A stretch of DNA of 64,000 nucleotides, from positions 1 to 64,000 of the forward strand of contig NZ_FRBL01000015.1 of NCBI RefSeq assembly GCF_900142605.1. The letters run 5' to 3'. Numbering within the stretch: the first letter of the stretch is position 1; each line of letters opens with the position of its first letter. A program made the position numbers and the translations under genes. This DNA comes from Chitinophaga jiangningensis. GTDB taxonomy: Bacteria; Bacteroidota; Bacteroidia; Chitinophagales; Chitinophagaceae. This document shows, piece after piece, positions 53,253 through 61,540 of the stretch. Under the pieces are notes generated by a model that was given only the letters and a program-made list of their open reading frames with translations, ran no database searches and was not told the origin of the DNA.

Positions 53253-53401
53253 AACGAAGTAGAGACGCCTCGCAGGCGTCTATCCGGGTAAATCTTCACA
53301 ACAATCTCTAACATAATAAACTTCGTAGGCCCCTTGGCGTTATATAGATTTTTGCGAAGATTGTGTTTTGATAGACGCCTGCGAGGCGTCTCTACTTCGT
53401 T
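53253..53401. repeat. MITE-like palindromic repeat, copy 2
   Basis: 149 bp flanked by perfect 32-bp terminal inverted repeats (53253-53284 and 53370-53401). Each arm contains the hairpin core GACGCCT/AGGCGTC. The right arm is the reverse complement of the left arm of copy 1 (91-125), so the copies are inverted relative to each other. No coding capacity. It fills most of the gap between the PhzF and SDR genes. Confidence 0.85.
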
Positions 53402-53417
53402 ATGAAACAGGATAACC

Positions 53418-54239
53418 CTACTCCAAAAACAAATCCTTCCGCAACTTCCCGCCCGGGTTCACGGCATACTTATCAAAATCCTGCACCCCGGCGGATTGCA
53501 GCACTTCTTCATCAATCAGTGTAAAACCGGTATAGCTTGATGAGGGTTGCGACAGGATATAATGCACCGCATCTGCCACAATATCAGGCGTACGGCTCAT
53601 ATTCACGAGTGCCTCGCCGCCCAGCAGGTTTTTCACCGCAGCGGTAGCGATGGTAGTGGCCGGCCATAATGCGTTGGAGGCAATACGGTATTGTTCCAGT
53701 TCCGCTGCCCATCCCAGTGCCAGCATGCTCATGTTGTATTTGCTGATGGTATAGGCAACGTGTGGGCCCAGCCATTGCGGCGCCAGGTTGATGGGAGGGG
53801 AGAGTGTCAGAATATGTGGATTGTTTCCTTTTTTCAGATGTGGTATGCAATGTTGCGCCATCAGGAAGGTGCCTCGCACATTGATGTCGTGCATAAGGTC
53901 AAACTTTTTGGCATTGGTTTGTTCAGTGTTGGTCAGCTGAATGGCGGAAGCGTTGTTGATGAGGATATCAATCCCGCCAAAGTGTTCCACTGCCTTTGCG
54001 ACGGCTGCGGCAATCTGGCCTTCATCGCGAATATCCACCTGCACGGCGAGCGCCTTGCCACCGGCGGCTTCTACTTCTGCGGCCGCGCTGTGGATGGTGC
54101 CGCCCAATCTTGGATCTTCTTCCACGCTTTTAGCGGCGATAACGATATTGGCCCCATCGGCGGCCAGCTTTAGTGCAATGGCTTTACCAATGCCTCTGCT
54201 GGCGCCGGTAATAAAAACTGTTTTTTGCTGAAAACTCAT
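53418..54239 (-). CDS. SDR-family oxidoreductase
   Basis: 273 aa. Short-chain dehydrogenase/reductase: cofactor motif TGASRGIGKAIA (about 11-22), NNAS (about 90-93), active-site region with YTISK (Tyr-x3-Lys; about 158-162). It resembles the HSDL2/2,4-dienoyl-CoA-reductase-like branch (SVEEDPRLGGTIHSAAAEVE). NADPH-dependent reduction or oxidation of a small carbonyl is expected; substrate unknown. It is convergent with the PhzF gene across the repeat. Confidence 0.92.
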   Translation of the reverse strand: MSFQQKTVFITGASRGIGKAIALKLAADGANIVIAAKSVEEDPRLGGTIHSAAAEVEAAGGKALAVQVDIRDEGQIAAAVAKAVEHFGGIDILINNASAIQLTNTEQTNAKKFDLMHDINVRGTFLMAQHCIPHLKKGNNPHILTLSPPINLAPQWLGPHVAYTISKYNMSMLALGWAAELEQYRIASNALWPATTIATAAVKNLLGGEALVNMSRTPDIVADAVHYILSQPSSSYTGFTLIDEEVLQSAGVQDFDKYAVNPGGKLRKDLFLE

Positions 54240-54302
54240 AACCTGCGGCTTTTAATTACCACAGGAATTTAAGCATTCTTTTGCGGCCGGCAAAAACTTA
54301 GC

Positions 54303-55544
54303 TCAGGCTGGTTGTACACCGCCGGTATCGCTGTTATCCCATTCCCGGGAATGTTTACGCCGGTAGGATACGAATACTGCCACCGCCACCGCGCCGGCAA
54401 TGCCTTGCAGCAGCACGGTGAACTTAGGTCCTGCCATATTAGCCAGTGCACCCGCGAGTAAACTACCTACTGGTATCATGCCCTGGTAGGCCATGATGTA
54501 GTAGCTGATAGCCCTTGCACGCATCTGCGGCTGAGCATGGGTTTGTATATAGGTATTGATGGCTGATGTCTGCGCCATCATGCCAATACCGGAGCAGGTC
54601 ATAAACACCAGCGCCATAGGCAGCCAGCCGGCGTAAGAAAGCAGTAGTAAGCTCAGGGAAAAAATACAGCTGGCAGTGATGAGTATCTTAATCATGTCTT
54701 TACCGGGTTTGAGTCGCGCCATGTATATGGCGGATATTATAGAACCCACGCCTGCAGCGCTTTCAAACCAGCTGAATGTTTTGGCATCTCCATTGAAAAT
54801 ATCTTTGGCAAACATGGGCATCAGGGTATTAAAAGGCATTACCAGCAGGCTGCTGGCGGTTAGCATGAGTAAGAGGCTGCTGAGGTCTTTGTCATGGGAG
54901 ATGTAATGGAATCCGGCACGCAGTTCTGTCCATATACTTACCTCTGATTTGCTCAGCACCGGCACATCCAGTTTCATCATAAACAGGGAGATCATAATGG
55001 GAATGTAGCTGAAAAAGTTCAGCGCAAAACATACGTTCTCTCCCCAGTTGCTGAGGATGATCCCTGCCAGGGCAGGCCCGGCGATGCGCGCAAAGTTCAT
55101 CATGGTGGAGTTGAGCGCAATAGCATTGGGGAGGTCCTCCCGTTGGGTCACCATGTCTACCATCAGGCTTTGGCGACAGGTAACATCAAAAGCATTGATG
55201 ATGCCCAGCAGCAGCGTGAGCAGAATGATTCCCGTGATATTATAATATTTGAAATATACCAGCAGGGCCAAAGCGAGGGCCTGTAACATGGAGATCACCT
55301 GCGTGCGCACCAGCACTTTGTAACGATTGTGACGATCAATATAACTTCCGGCATAAGGGGCTAAAATAAGAGAAGGGATCAGGCCTGCAAAACTTACAAC
55401 ACCCAGCAGCAGCGCGGAGCCGGTCAGGCGGTATACCAGCCAGCAAACGGCTGTTTTCTGCATCCACGTGCCTATCATTGACACCGATTGCCCCGAAAAG
55501 AACAACCGGAAGTTGCGGGATCTTAAAGAGCGAAATACATCCAT
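54303..55544 (-). CDS. MFS transporter (EntS/MFS_3-like)
   Basis: 413 aa from the ATG at 55544; a GTG at 55568 gives eight extra residues. About 12 TM segments and the start MDVFRSLRSRNFRLFFSGQSVSMIGTWMQ typical of the MFS_3 exporter family. It could export a metabolite or drug. A divergent LysR gene 134 bases away probably regulates it. Confidence 0.9.
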   Translation of the reverse strand: MDVFRSLRSRNFRLFFSGQSVSMIGTWMQKTAVCWLVYRLTGSALLLGVVSFAGLIPSLILAPYAGSYIDRHNRYKVLVRTQVISMLQALALALLVYFKYYNITGIILLTLLLGIINAFDVTCRQSLMVDMVTQREDLPNAIALNSTMMNFARIAGPALAGIILSNWGENVCFALNFFSYIPIMISLFMMKLDVPVLSKSEVSIWTELRAGFHYISHDKDLSSLLLMLTASSLLVMPFNTLMPMFAKDIFNGDAKTFSWFESAAGVGSIISAIYMARLKPGKDMIKILITASCIFSLSLLLLSYAGWLPMALVFMTCSGIGMMAQTSAINTYIQTHAQPQMRARAISYYIMAYQGMIPVGSLLAGALANMAGPKFTVLLQGIAGAVAVAVFVSYRRKHSREWDNSDTGGVQPA

Positions 55545-55623
55545 ATAAAGGTTTTTCCAGATTATCACTTAGCAGTAGGCGACTGCTGCCATTCAATTCG
55601 TGCACAAAATTCCTATATTTACC

Positions 55624-55678
55624 TTAATAAGTTAAATAGATTGTTTTAATCATTTCCATTAGTAAAACCGATTAATCG
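55624..55678. promoter_or_regulatory. Candidate LysR sites in the divergent interval
   Basis: TTAATAAGTTAA (55624-55635; TTAA arms) and the perfect palindrome CGATTAATCG (55669-55678), the latter touching the LysR ATG. A site right at the start would allow autorepression. Confidence 0.4.
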
Positions 55679-56563
55679 ATGGAGCTACGCCAGTTGAAAT
55701 ACTTCGTACATGCGGCTGAAAAGGGTAATTTTACGGCTGCCGCAGAGGAGTTATTTATCACCCAGTCCACGCTGTCCCAGCAAATCATGCAACTGGAAGC
55801 GGAGTTGAATACACACCTGTTCGACAGAATAGGCCGCAAAGTACGGCTCACGGAAAGCGGACAGGTGATGCTGGAACATGCCCGGTTTGTATTGGCAGAA
55901 GTGGATAAAACGCGGCAGGCAATAGAAGACCTGCAAGGCCTGCTCACAGGTGAACTCCGCATCGGCGTCACCTATGCGTTTACTTCTCTGCTGCTGCCGC
56001 TGCTCACCAGCTTCCCTAAAAAATACCCGGGCATAAGATTGCGTATCGTGTATGCATCACCGGATGAACTGATGCCAAAGCTGCTGGCAGCCGACCTGGA
56101 CATCGTTTTAACTTTCCATACTTCCGGCCAGGATGATGCGCTCAACATGGTACCCCTGCTTAAATCCCGTATAGTGATGGCCGTTAGTAAAAACCACCGG
56201 CTCGCCTCGGCTAAAAGCCTGCCCATAGAAGCACTGAAAGGAGTAGATATGATCCTGGCTACCCGTGGGTACAGTTCCCGCGATTTTTTAGATGAAATTC
56301 TCTATAAGCATAATATCGGGTTAAGTGTAGGCATTGAAATGAACGACGTGCATTCATTATTGTCGCTGGTAGAAAAAGGCCATTGGGCCACCCTGTTAAA
56401 TGAGCGTGCGGTAGCGGGCTGGAAGAATATAGTGGCTATACCGGTAAAAGGAAAGGAGTGGGAGCGAAGGTCCTATATCATTACCCAAAAGAATACCCAT
56501 CCAAAAAAGTCGGCGGTCCGCTTCATGGAAGAGCTCCTGAAACTGACCGCCAACGAAAGGTAA
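55679..56563 (+). CDS. LysR-family transcriptional regulator
   Basis: 294 aa. N-terminal winged HTH (about 1-60; MELRQLKYFVHAAEKGNFTAAA, TLSQQIMQLEAEL) and a C-terminal substrate-binding domain (about 90-290; LTGELRIGVTYAFTS). Divergent from the MFS gene, its likely target. Confidence 0.95.
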   Translation: MELRQLKYFVHAAEKGNFTAAAEELFITQSTLSQQIMQLEAELNTHLFDRIGRKVRLTESGQVMLEHARFVLAEVDKTRQAIEDLQGLLTGELRIGVTYAFTSLLLPLLTSFPKKYPGIRLRIVYASPDELMPKLLAADLDIVLTFHTSGQDDALNMVPLLKSRIVMAVSKNHRLASAKSLPIEALKGVDMILATRGYSSRDFLDEILYKHNIGLSVGIEMNDVHSLLSLVEKGHWATLLNERAVAGWKNIVAIPVKGKEWERRSYIITQKNTHPKKSAVRFMEELLKLTANER

Positions 56564-56572
56564 CGTGAATTA

Positions 56573-57646
56573 TTAATTATGTTCAGTGCGTACATCCATT
56601 ACCGAGAGGCGGTAATATTCCCTGAAATCTTTTTTGAAACGCTCAAAACTAGTGTCTGCTGTGCTCACAGAGCCGTCCGGGTTGATACAGGGAAGGTACC
56701 CGCACATGCTGGCAATGGTTTCTTCCTCCTCAATAGTGGTGAGTAATTGCATATAAGCCCAGTCCATCCGCTCCATTTTCAGATAATGATGAATGGTGCA
56801 GTGCATAACTGCCTGGAAGTGGTCGTTGAGGTCCTGGAAGTTTTTGTTGAAGCGTGCTGCCAGATAGCTTTCTATATCAAATACGCCGAGGTTCGAATTG
56901 ATTGCTTCCGCAATTTCCTGTGCATAGTCTCTTTCCAGTTGCGATATCTCTTCGCCGCTGCCTTCCACCAGCTCATTCATGAAATTGCACATGAAGTTAA
57001 TGGCGTTGCGGTGAATATATTTAATGCCGAACGGGCGCAGATCCTGGCAATCCAGCATGCGCCGCTTGGCCGTTTCCCGGATGTGGTTCATGCTGATGTT
57101 GCGGTCGTGTACCCTGCTGGTAGTGTTGAAGTCCATCCAGCGCTTGAAGCGCCTCATTTCCGGGAACATCTTACACAGCCGGTCGATATATTTAGGCCAG
57201 ATAGTGATATAAAATATTTCGGCAACGCCACCCTCCACAATAGCTGTATTAACGCCTTTGGTGACCCTGTAAAGGCCTACAGAGCTGGAGCTGGAATCGC
57301 CCACCGCTACAGTATGGCCTTCCGCTGTTTCCACCAGGTAATGGGTGGATTGGTTGACGGCCAGTATCGGGAGGTAACTTTCTAATTTTAAAATACTTCC
57401 GGCTGGCAGGCAATGCATGTCCTTGCTGATGCAAATCCCGAAAATATCCAGTTTCTGCTCCATTACCCAGCCGTGCTCGTCCCGGTCAACGTATACGCGC
57501 GCATGGCGCCAGATATAGTTTTTTAGATCGTCATGGATAAGAGAAGTTTCCACAGGATAATCTTTGCCCTTTGAGTGCAGCAGGATCTTTCTTTCGATTG
57601 CCATTGATTGATATTTTAATGGTTTTCCACCGTTGTAATTGTTCAT
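56573..57646 (-). CDS. Divergent AraC-like protein with insertion in the HTH
   Basis: 357 aa from the ATG at 57646; an internal ATG at 57604 and a longer frame to 57706 are alternatives. The N-terminal half is uncharacterised and beta-rich. The C-terminal region from about 255 follows the AraC helix pattern: YLAARFNKNFQDLNDHFQAV, HHYLKMERMDWAYMQL, EETIASMCGY, then about 17 extra residues (PCINPDGSVSTADT) before SFERFKKDFREYYRLS. Critical positions are only partly kept, so DNA binding is uncertain. I did not recognise a named family. Confidence 0.65.
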   Translation of the reverse strand: MNNYNGGKPLKYQSMAIERKILLHSKGKDYPVETSLIHDDLKNYIWRHARVYVDRDEHGWVMEQKLDIFGICISKDMHCLPAGSILKLESYLPILAVNQSTHYLVETAEGHTVAVGDSSSSSVGLYRVTKGVNTAIVEGGVAEIFYITIWPKYIDRLCKMFPEMRRFKRWMDFNTTSRVHDRNISMNHIRETAKRRMLDCQDLRPFGIKYIHRNAINFMCNFMNELVEGSGEEISQLERDYAQEIAEAINSNLGVFDIESYLAARFNKNFQDLNDHFQAVMHCTIHHYLKMERMDWAYMQLLTTIEEEETIASMCGYLPCINPDGSVSTADTSFERFKKDFREYYRLSVMDVRTEHN

Positions 57647-57755
57647 TTTTTCGACACCTTTACAGGTAGTTGTATTAGCAACTACTTTTTCAATATCACT
57701 AAACACGGCGAGGGGAGGGTTGGTACCAGAAATTTACCAATCGTTAACAAAAAAA

Positions 57756-58301
57756 TTATACTTCGGTTGAGAGAAGGAGCAGTTTATTTACAGTAGCCCA
57801 GTTGCGGGTAGTAGCTACGGACTTTAACTTCTTTTCCAGCAGCATGTTAGTGAATACGGGTTTCGGGTGGTCTTTTTTTATGGAGATGTAAATCTCCCTG
57901 CCGGCAAATACAAAGCTTTCTCCAGGGGTTTCCAGGGTTAAAAAGGCCTGTTGTAAACGCTGATCCGGCACGCTGTGCACGAATACAACATATAACTTAC
58001 GATCTTCTTCAGCAGCTATGCTGCCATAGGGGTGCGATTGCACAATTGCCTGCAGCGCGGCGGGGGTACGGAGCAGCACATCTACCCGGTAACCCAGCTC
58101 GGCTTCCAGCGTGCTTTCAATCTTTTTTAATAAAGCCTGCTCTCTAGTTTTTTTAGTTCGGAAGATGACATTGCCGCTCTGAATATAAGTGCGTACGGCG
58201 TCAAATCCCATCGCCTCAAAAATCCCACGGAGCAACTCCATCTTAATAATCTTTTGCCCGCTTACATTGATGCCTCTTAAAAGTGCAATATAGGTTTCCA
58301 T
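57756..58301 (-). CDS. DUF1697 protein
   Basis: 181 aa. The start METYIALLRGINVSGQKIIKM and YIQSGNVIFRT are diagnostic of DUF1697, a family of unknown role. Soluble. Alone between the AraC-like and the secreted hypothetical gene. Confidence 0.92.
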   Translation of the reverse strand: METYIALLRGINVSGQKIIKMELLRGIFEAMGFDAVRTYIQSGNVIFRTKKTREQALLKKIESTLEAELGYRVDVLLRTPAALQAIVQSHPYGSIAAEEDRKLYVVFVHSVPDQRLQQAFLTLETPGESFVFAGREIYISIKKDHPKPVFTNMLLEKKLKSVATTRNWATVNKLLLLSTEV

Positions 58302-58359
58302 TTACAAGAACGATTTTACGTACCTGTAAATATAGATTTTCGGTGAGAGAAATTGAAAA

Positions 58360-58390
58360 ATCGGGCCGCCTATTGAGGGTGCGACCCGAT
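58360..58390 (-). terminator. Terminator of the secreted hypothetical gene
   Basis: A 10-bp stem with one wobble (58360-58369 with 58381-58390) followed on the minus strand by TTTTT, 33 bases after the stop. Confidence 0.65.
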
Positions 58391-58423
58391 GGTCTTTGGT
58401 TTTATCTCAGCCTACTACAAATT

Positions 58424-58936
58424 TTACTGCGCTTTTTCCTGCTTCTTCTTTTTCAGGGATAAATCCGTTACTTCCACAAAACGAACCGCTGTATCCGACA
58501 TGATCGTAACATTGGTAAATGTTTTGTTGAAAACTTTCGTTTTCTCCCCGTCGGTGAAGCGGATGGCCAGGGTACATTCCAGGTCCAGCTTGTTGCGGGT
58601 CGGCGGATTTACATACACCCGGATAAACGTATCCTGAATGTCTTCCAGTTTGTACTTCTCCGTACTCATCGTAAGCGGTATCTTCTTGTCCCAAACATTG
58701 GCCCACTTCTCTACATTGTCGTTTTTAGCCAGAATGTAGTCCTTGTCATCATTGTAGTTATGAAATCCTACCCTGACGCTCATGGTGCCGTTGGGGTCCT
58801 TCTCACAATTGACTGTGTGAATTGAAAATTTTGCTTCCAGGATGTCCTGTTTGCTGTCCGGGTGATTCGTTTGCGCCTGTGCAGCATAACATGCTGTGGT
58901 CATCAGGCAGGCGCTTAATACACGACGCATAAGCAT
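58424..58936 (-). CDS. Hypothetical secreted protein
   Basis: 170 aa. Signal peptide about 1-21 (LSACLMTTACYAAQA); a Cys at 17 is not in a good lipobox. The mature part is beta-rich with an Ig-like look (TMSVRVGFHNYNDDKDYIL, LECTLAIRFTDGEKTKVFNKTF) and a Lys/Gln-rich end. No family recognised. Confidence 0.72.
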   Translation of the reverse strand: MLMRRVLSACLMTTACYAAQAQTNHPDSKQDILEAKFSIHTVNCEKDPNGTMSVRVGFHNYNDDKDYILAKNDNVEKWANVWDKKIPLTMSTEKYKLEDIQDTFIRVYVNPPTRNKLDLECTLAIRFTDGEKTKVFNKTFTNVTIMSDTAVRFVEVTDLSLKKKKQEKAQ

Positions 58937-59055
58937 AATGTAAGGGTTTCCGAGATGAAAGAATAAGATACCAGATTGTAAACATTACGTGTTACAACTT
59001 TAGCATAATATCCGAACTAGCATTTTAGTACTAGAAATTAATAAATCGTTAACAA

Positions 59056-59087
59056 AAATGGCCTTACCCGGTCGGGTAAGGCCATTT
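59056..59087 (-). terminator. Terminator of the DEAD-box helicase gene
   Basis: A 14-bp stem with 4-nt loop (59056-59069 with 59074-59087), T-run on the minus strand, 25 bases past the helicase stop. Confidence 0.8.
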
Positions 59088-59111
59088 GCGTCACAGACTG
59101 ACGAAATATGC

Positions 59112-60452
59112 TTAACGCTTACGTTTAGGCTTGGCGCCTCTCTTTTTAGGCTTGCCGTACTTCAGCATCATCTTATCTGTATGACTAACCTTCTTGTTCA
59201 CCTTCTGATTCTTCGCCAGCTTCTCATGAAACGCAGGTCCGAAGTCTTCCAGCTTAGGCATTTTTACCAATATATTACGCATCTGCACCTTTGGCTTCTC
59301 CTCCTCCGTCAATACATCGGATATCTCCAGGTCCGCCGGCAAAGCCACTTCCGGGATCTGGTAGTTCATCAGGCCTTCAATCGCTGCCAGCTGCTCCACT
59401 TCTGAATCCTTCGTCAGCAATATGGCGATACCCTTTTTATCAGCACGGCCGGTACGACCAATTCGGTGAATATAATTCTCCGGTACATCCGGGGTGTCAA
59501 AGTTGATGACATGCGTCACCTCGGCAATATCCAGCCCCCTGGCGATGATATCCGTGGCAATCAGGAACCGGTAATTGCCGGCCTGGAACTGATTGACGGT
59601 ATTAAAACGATGGTTCTGCTCCTTATTACTGTGAATCACACCAATTTTTTCGGGAAACTGCTCGTTGAGCGAAGTGTACAGCTCATCGGCCAGCGCCTTG
59701 GTGCCCGTGAAGATCAGCGTTTTGGTCATGGTTACATCCTGGGTGATCAGCTGCTTCAGCAGATTCAACTTGGTATTGAAGTTAGGAATGCGGTACACCC
59801 GCTGGTCTATATTCTCCAAAGGAGTACCGGCAGGAGCCGCCTCAATACGGGCAGGATTTTCAAAGTGCGTTTCGATCAGCTTCTCCACATCCTCTGTGAT
59901 GGTAGCGGAAAACAGCAGGTTCTGACGTCTCTCCGGTAACAGATCCATAATATTCTGTATCTGCGTGCGGAATCCCAGGTTCAGCATTTCATCCATCTCA
60001 TCAATCACCAGCCGCTTGATGCCTTTCATCTTCACGGCGCCGCTGAGGATTACATCGTATAGGCGGCCGGGTGTGGCCACGATAATATCTGTTTTTTCCT
60101 TCGCCGCTGCCATCTGCGGGTTCATGTTCACCCCACCATAAAGGCCCAGCACTTCCACACTCATGTAGGTAGTCAGCTTTTTGATGGACTCCACTACCTG
60201 CACCACCAGCTCCCTGGTAGGCACCAGGATCAGCATCTGCGGATGTTTTTCTTTGGAAAATTTGAAAAGGCGCAGCGTAGGTAACAGGTAGGCAAATGTT
60301 TTACCGGTTCCGGTTTGTGCAATGCCACACACATCCTGGCCGGACATGATCACGGAAAACGCACGCTGCTGTATGGTGGTAGGTTGCTGGATGCCCAGGT
60401 CGTCCAGGGCATTGAGCAAAGATGAATTCAGGTTTAAATCACGAAAAGTCAT
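59112..60452 (-). CDS. DEAD-box-type ATP-dependent RNA helicase (DEMD variant)
   Basis: 446 aa from the ATG at 60452. Q motif (LGIQQPTTIQQRAF), motif I AQTGTGKT, Ia PTRELV, II DEMD (Met in place of Ala), III SAT, V ATDIIARGLDI, VI HRIGRTGR. The C-terminal tail is Lys/Arg-rich (KPKKRGAKPKRKR), as in RhlE-like helicases that bind RNA. Motif II with Met is unusual but keeps both acidic residues. Role: rRNA or mRNA remodelling, often cold-induced. Confidence 0.93.
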   Translation of the reverse strand: MTFRDLNLNSSLLNALDDLGIQQPTTIQQRAFSVIMSGQDVCGIAQTGTGKTFAYLLPTLRLFKFSKEKHPQMLILVPTRELVVQVVESIKKLTTYMSVEVLGLYGGVNMNPQMAAAKEKTDIIVATPGRLYDVILSGAVKMKGIKRLVIDEMDEMLNLGFRTQIQNIMDLLPERRQNLLFSATITEDVEKLIETHFENPARIEAAPAGTPLENIDQRVYRIPNFNTKLNLLKQLITQDVTMTKTLIFTGTKALADELYTSLNEQFPEKIGVIHSNKEQNHRFNTVNQFQAGNYRFLIATDIIARGLDIAEVTHVINFDTPDVPENYIHRIGRTGRADKKGIAILLTKDSEVEQLAAIEGLMNYQIPEVALPADLEISDVLTEEEKPKVQMRNILVKMPKLEDFGPAFHEKLAKNQKVNKKVSHTDKMMLKYGKPKKRGAKPKRKR

Positions 60453-60547
60453 TACGCTGCTATAAAAATGAATGGCAAAGATAAATATTTTCAGGCTCAC
60501 CAGCGGCTTTCACCTGGTACTCCTGCTTTTTGGATGTAAATTCTTTC

Positions 60548-60555
60548 TAGCTTTA
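60548..60555 (+). promoter_or_regulatory. Candidate -7 box of the K+ channel gene
   Basis: TAGCTTTA, one base from TAnnTTTG, lies 19 bases before the ATG at 60575. No clear -33 element. Confidence 0.3.
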
Positions 60556-60574
60556 TGCCATAATCAACTGGTCT

Positions 60575-61540
60575 ATGGCCCTACTGAAAAGAATTAATCC
60601 ATTTTCGAAAACCAATGAAGACACCGGCCTGGGTGCCAACGCATCCGGTTATGGCGGCCGGTACATCAACCGCGACGGGAGCTTCAACCTCCGCCGCGAA
60701 GGCAATCATTTCTGGCATCGCTTCAGCATTTATCACGCTCTGCTCAATGTTCCCGTGTGGCATTTCGTTACCTTCCTGCTGTTGTTTTACTTTGGGGTAA
60801 ACCTGTTCTACACCGGCCTATACTGGATCATAGGTCCGGAACAACTTCAGGGTGTGATCGGTAACACTGCCTGGCAGCGATTTAAAGAACTCTACTTCTT
60901 CAGCACAGAAACCTTTACCACCGTAGGTTACGGCAGGGTTAACCCGGTAGGGGACGGAGCCAACTTTGTGGCCTCCATAGAAGCTATGACCGGCTTCCTC
61001 TCTTTTGCTATCGTTACAGGTTTGCTCTACGGCCGCTTTTCCCGCCCCCGTGCACACCTGCTCTTCAGCGATACGGCTGTCATTGCGCCTTACAAAGGCA
61101 TCACCGGCCTCATGTTCCGACTGGTGTCACATAAGGATGATCACGTGCTCACCGATGTGGTGATACAGGTCAGCCTGTCAATACTCGTAGAAGAAAACGG
61201 AGAACAACTGTACAGATATTATGACCTTCCACTGGAAAGAAAGCGGGTAGACAACCTTTCCATGAACTGGACCGTTGTACACCCTATAAACGAGGAAAGT
61301 CCTTTACTGGGCCTCACCGCAACGGATTTGAAAAATGCGGATGTGGAATTATATGTGCTGGTGAGGGGATTCAATGATGTATATTCCAACACCGTGCAGC
61401 AGCGTACCTCTTATACGTTTGATGAGATCGAATATAACCGGAAATTCATACCGATGTACCGGATGAGCAAAAACGGGGATTATACCATCCTGGATATACA
61501 TAAACTAAGTGCCACGGAGGCAGCGGATTCCCAGGTCTAA
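60575..61540 (+). CDS. Inward-rectifier potassium channel (KirBac-like)
   Basis: 321 aa. Slide helix, TM1 (about 60-85), pore helix and selectivity filter TVGYG (about 115-119), TM2 (about 128-152), and a C-terminal cytoplasmic beta domain (about 165-310; FRLVSHKDDHVLTDVVIQVSL). These features match prokaryotic Kir channels, tetramers in the inner membrane. It is convergent with the symporter gene and their stop codons overlap by four bases. Confidence 0.93.
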   Translation: MALLKRINPFSKTNEDTGLGANASGYGGRYINRDGSFNLRREGNHFWHRFSIYHALLNVPVWHFVTFLLLFYFGVNLFYTGLYWIIGPEQLQGVIGNTAWQRFKELYFFSTETFTTVGYGRVNPVGDGANFVASIEAMTGFLSFAIVTGLLYGRFSRPRAHLLFSDTAVIAPYKGITGLMFRLVSHKDDHVLTDVVIQVSLSILVEENGEQLYRYYDLPLERKRVDNLSMNWTVVHPINEESPLLGLTATDLKNADVELYVLVRGFNDVYSNTVQQRTSYTFDEIEYNRKFIPMYRMSKNGDYTILDIHKLSATEAADSQV

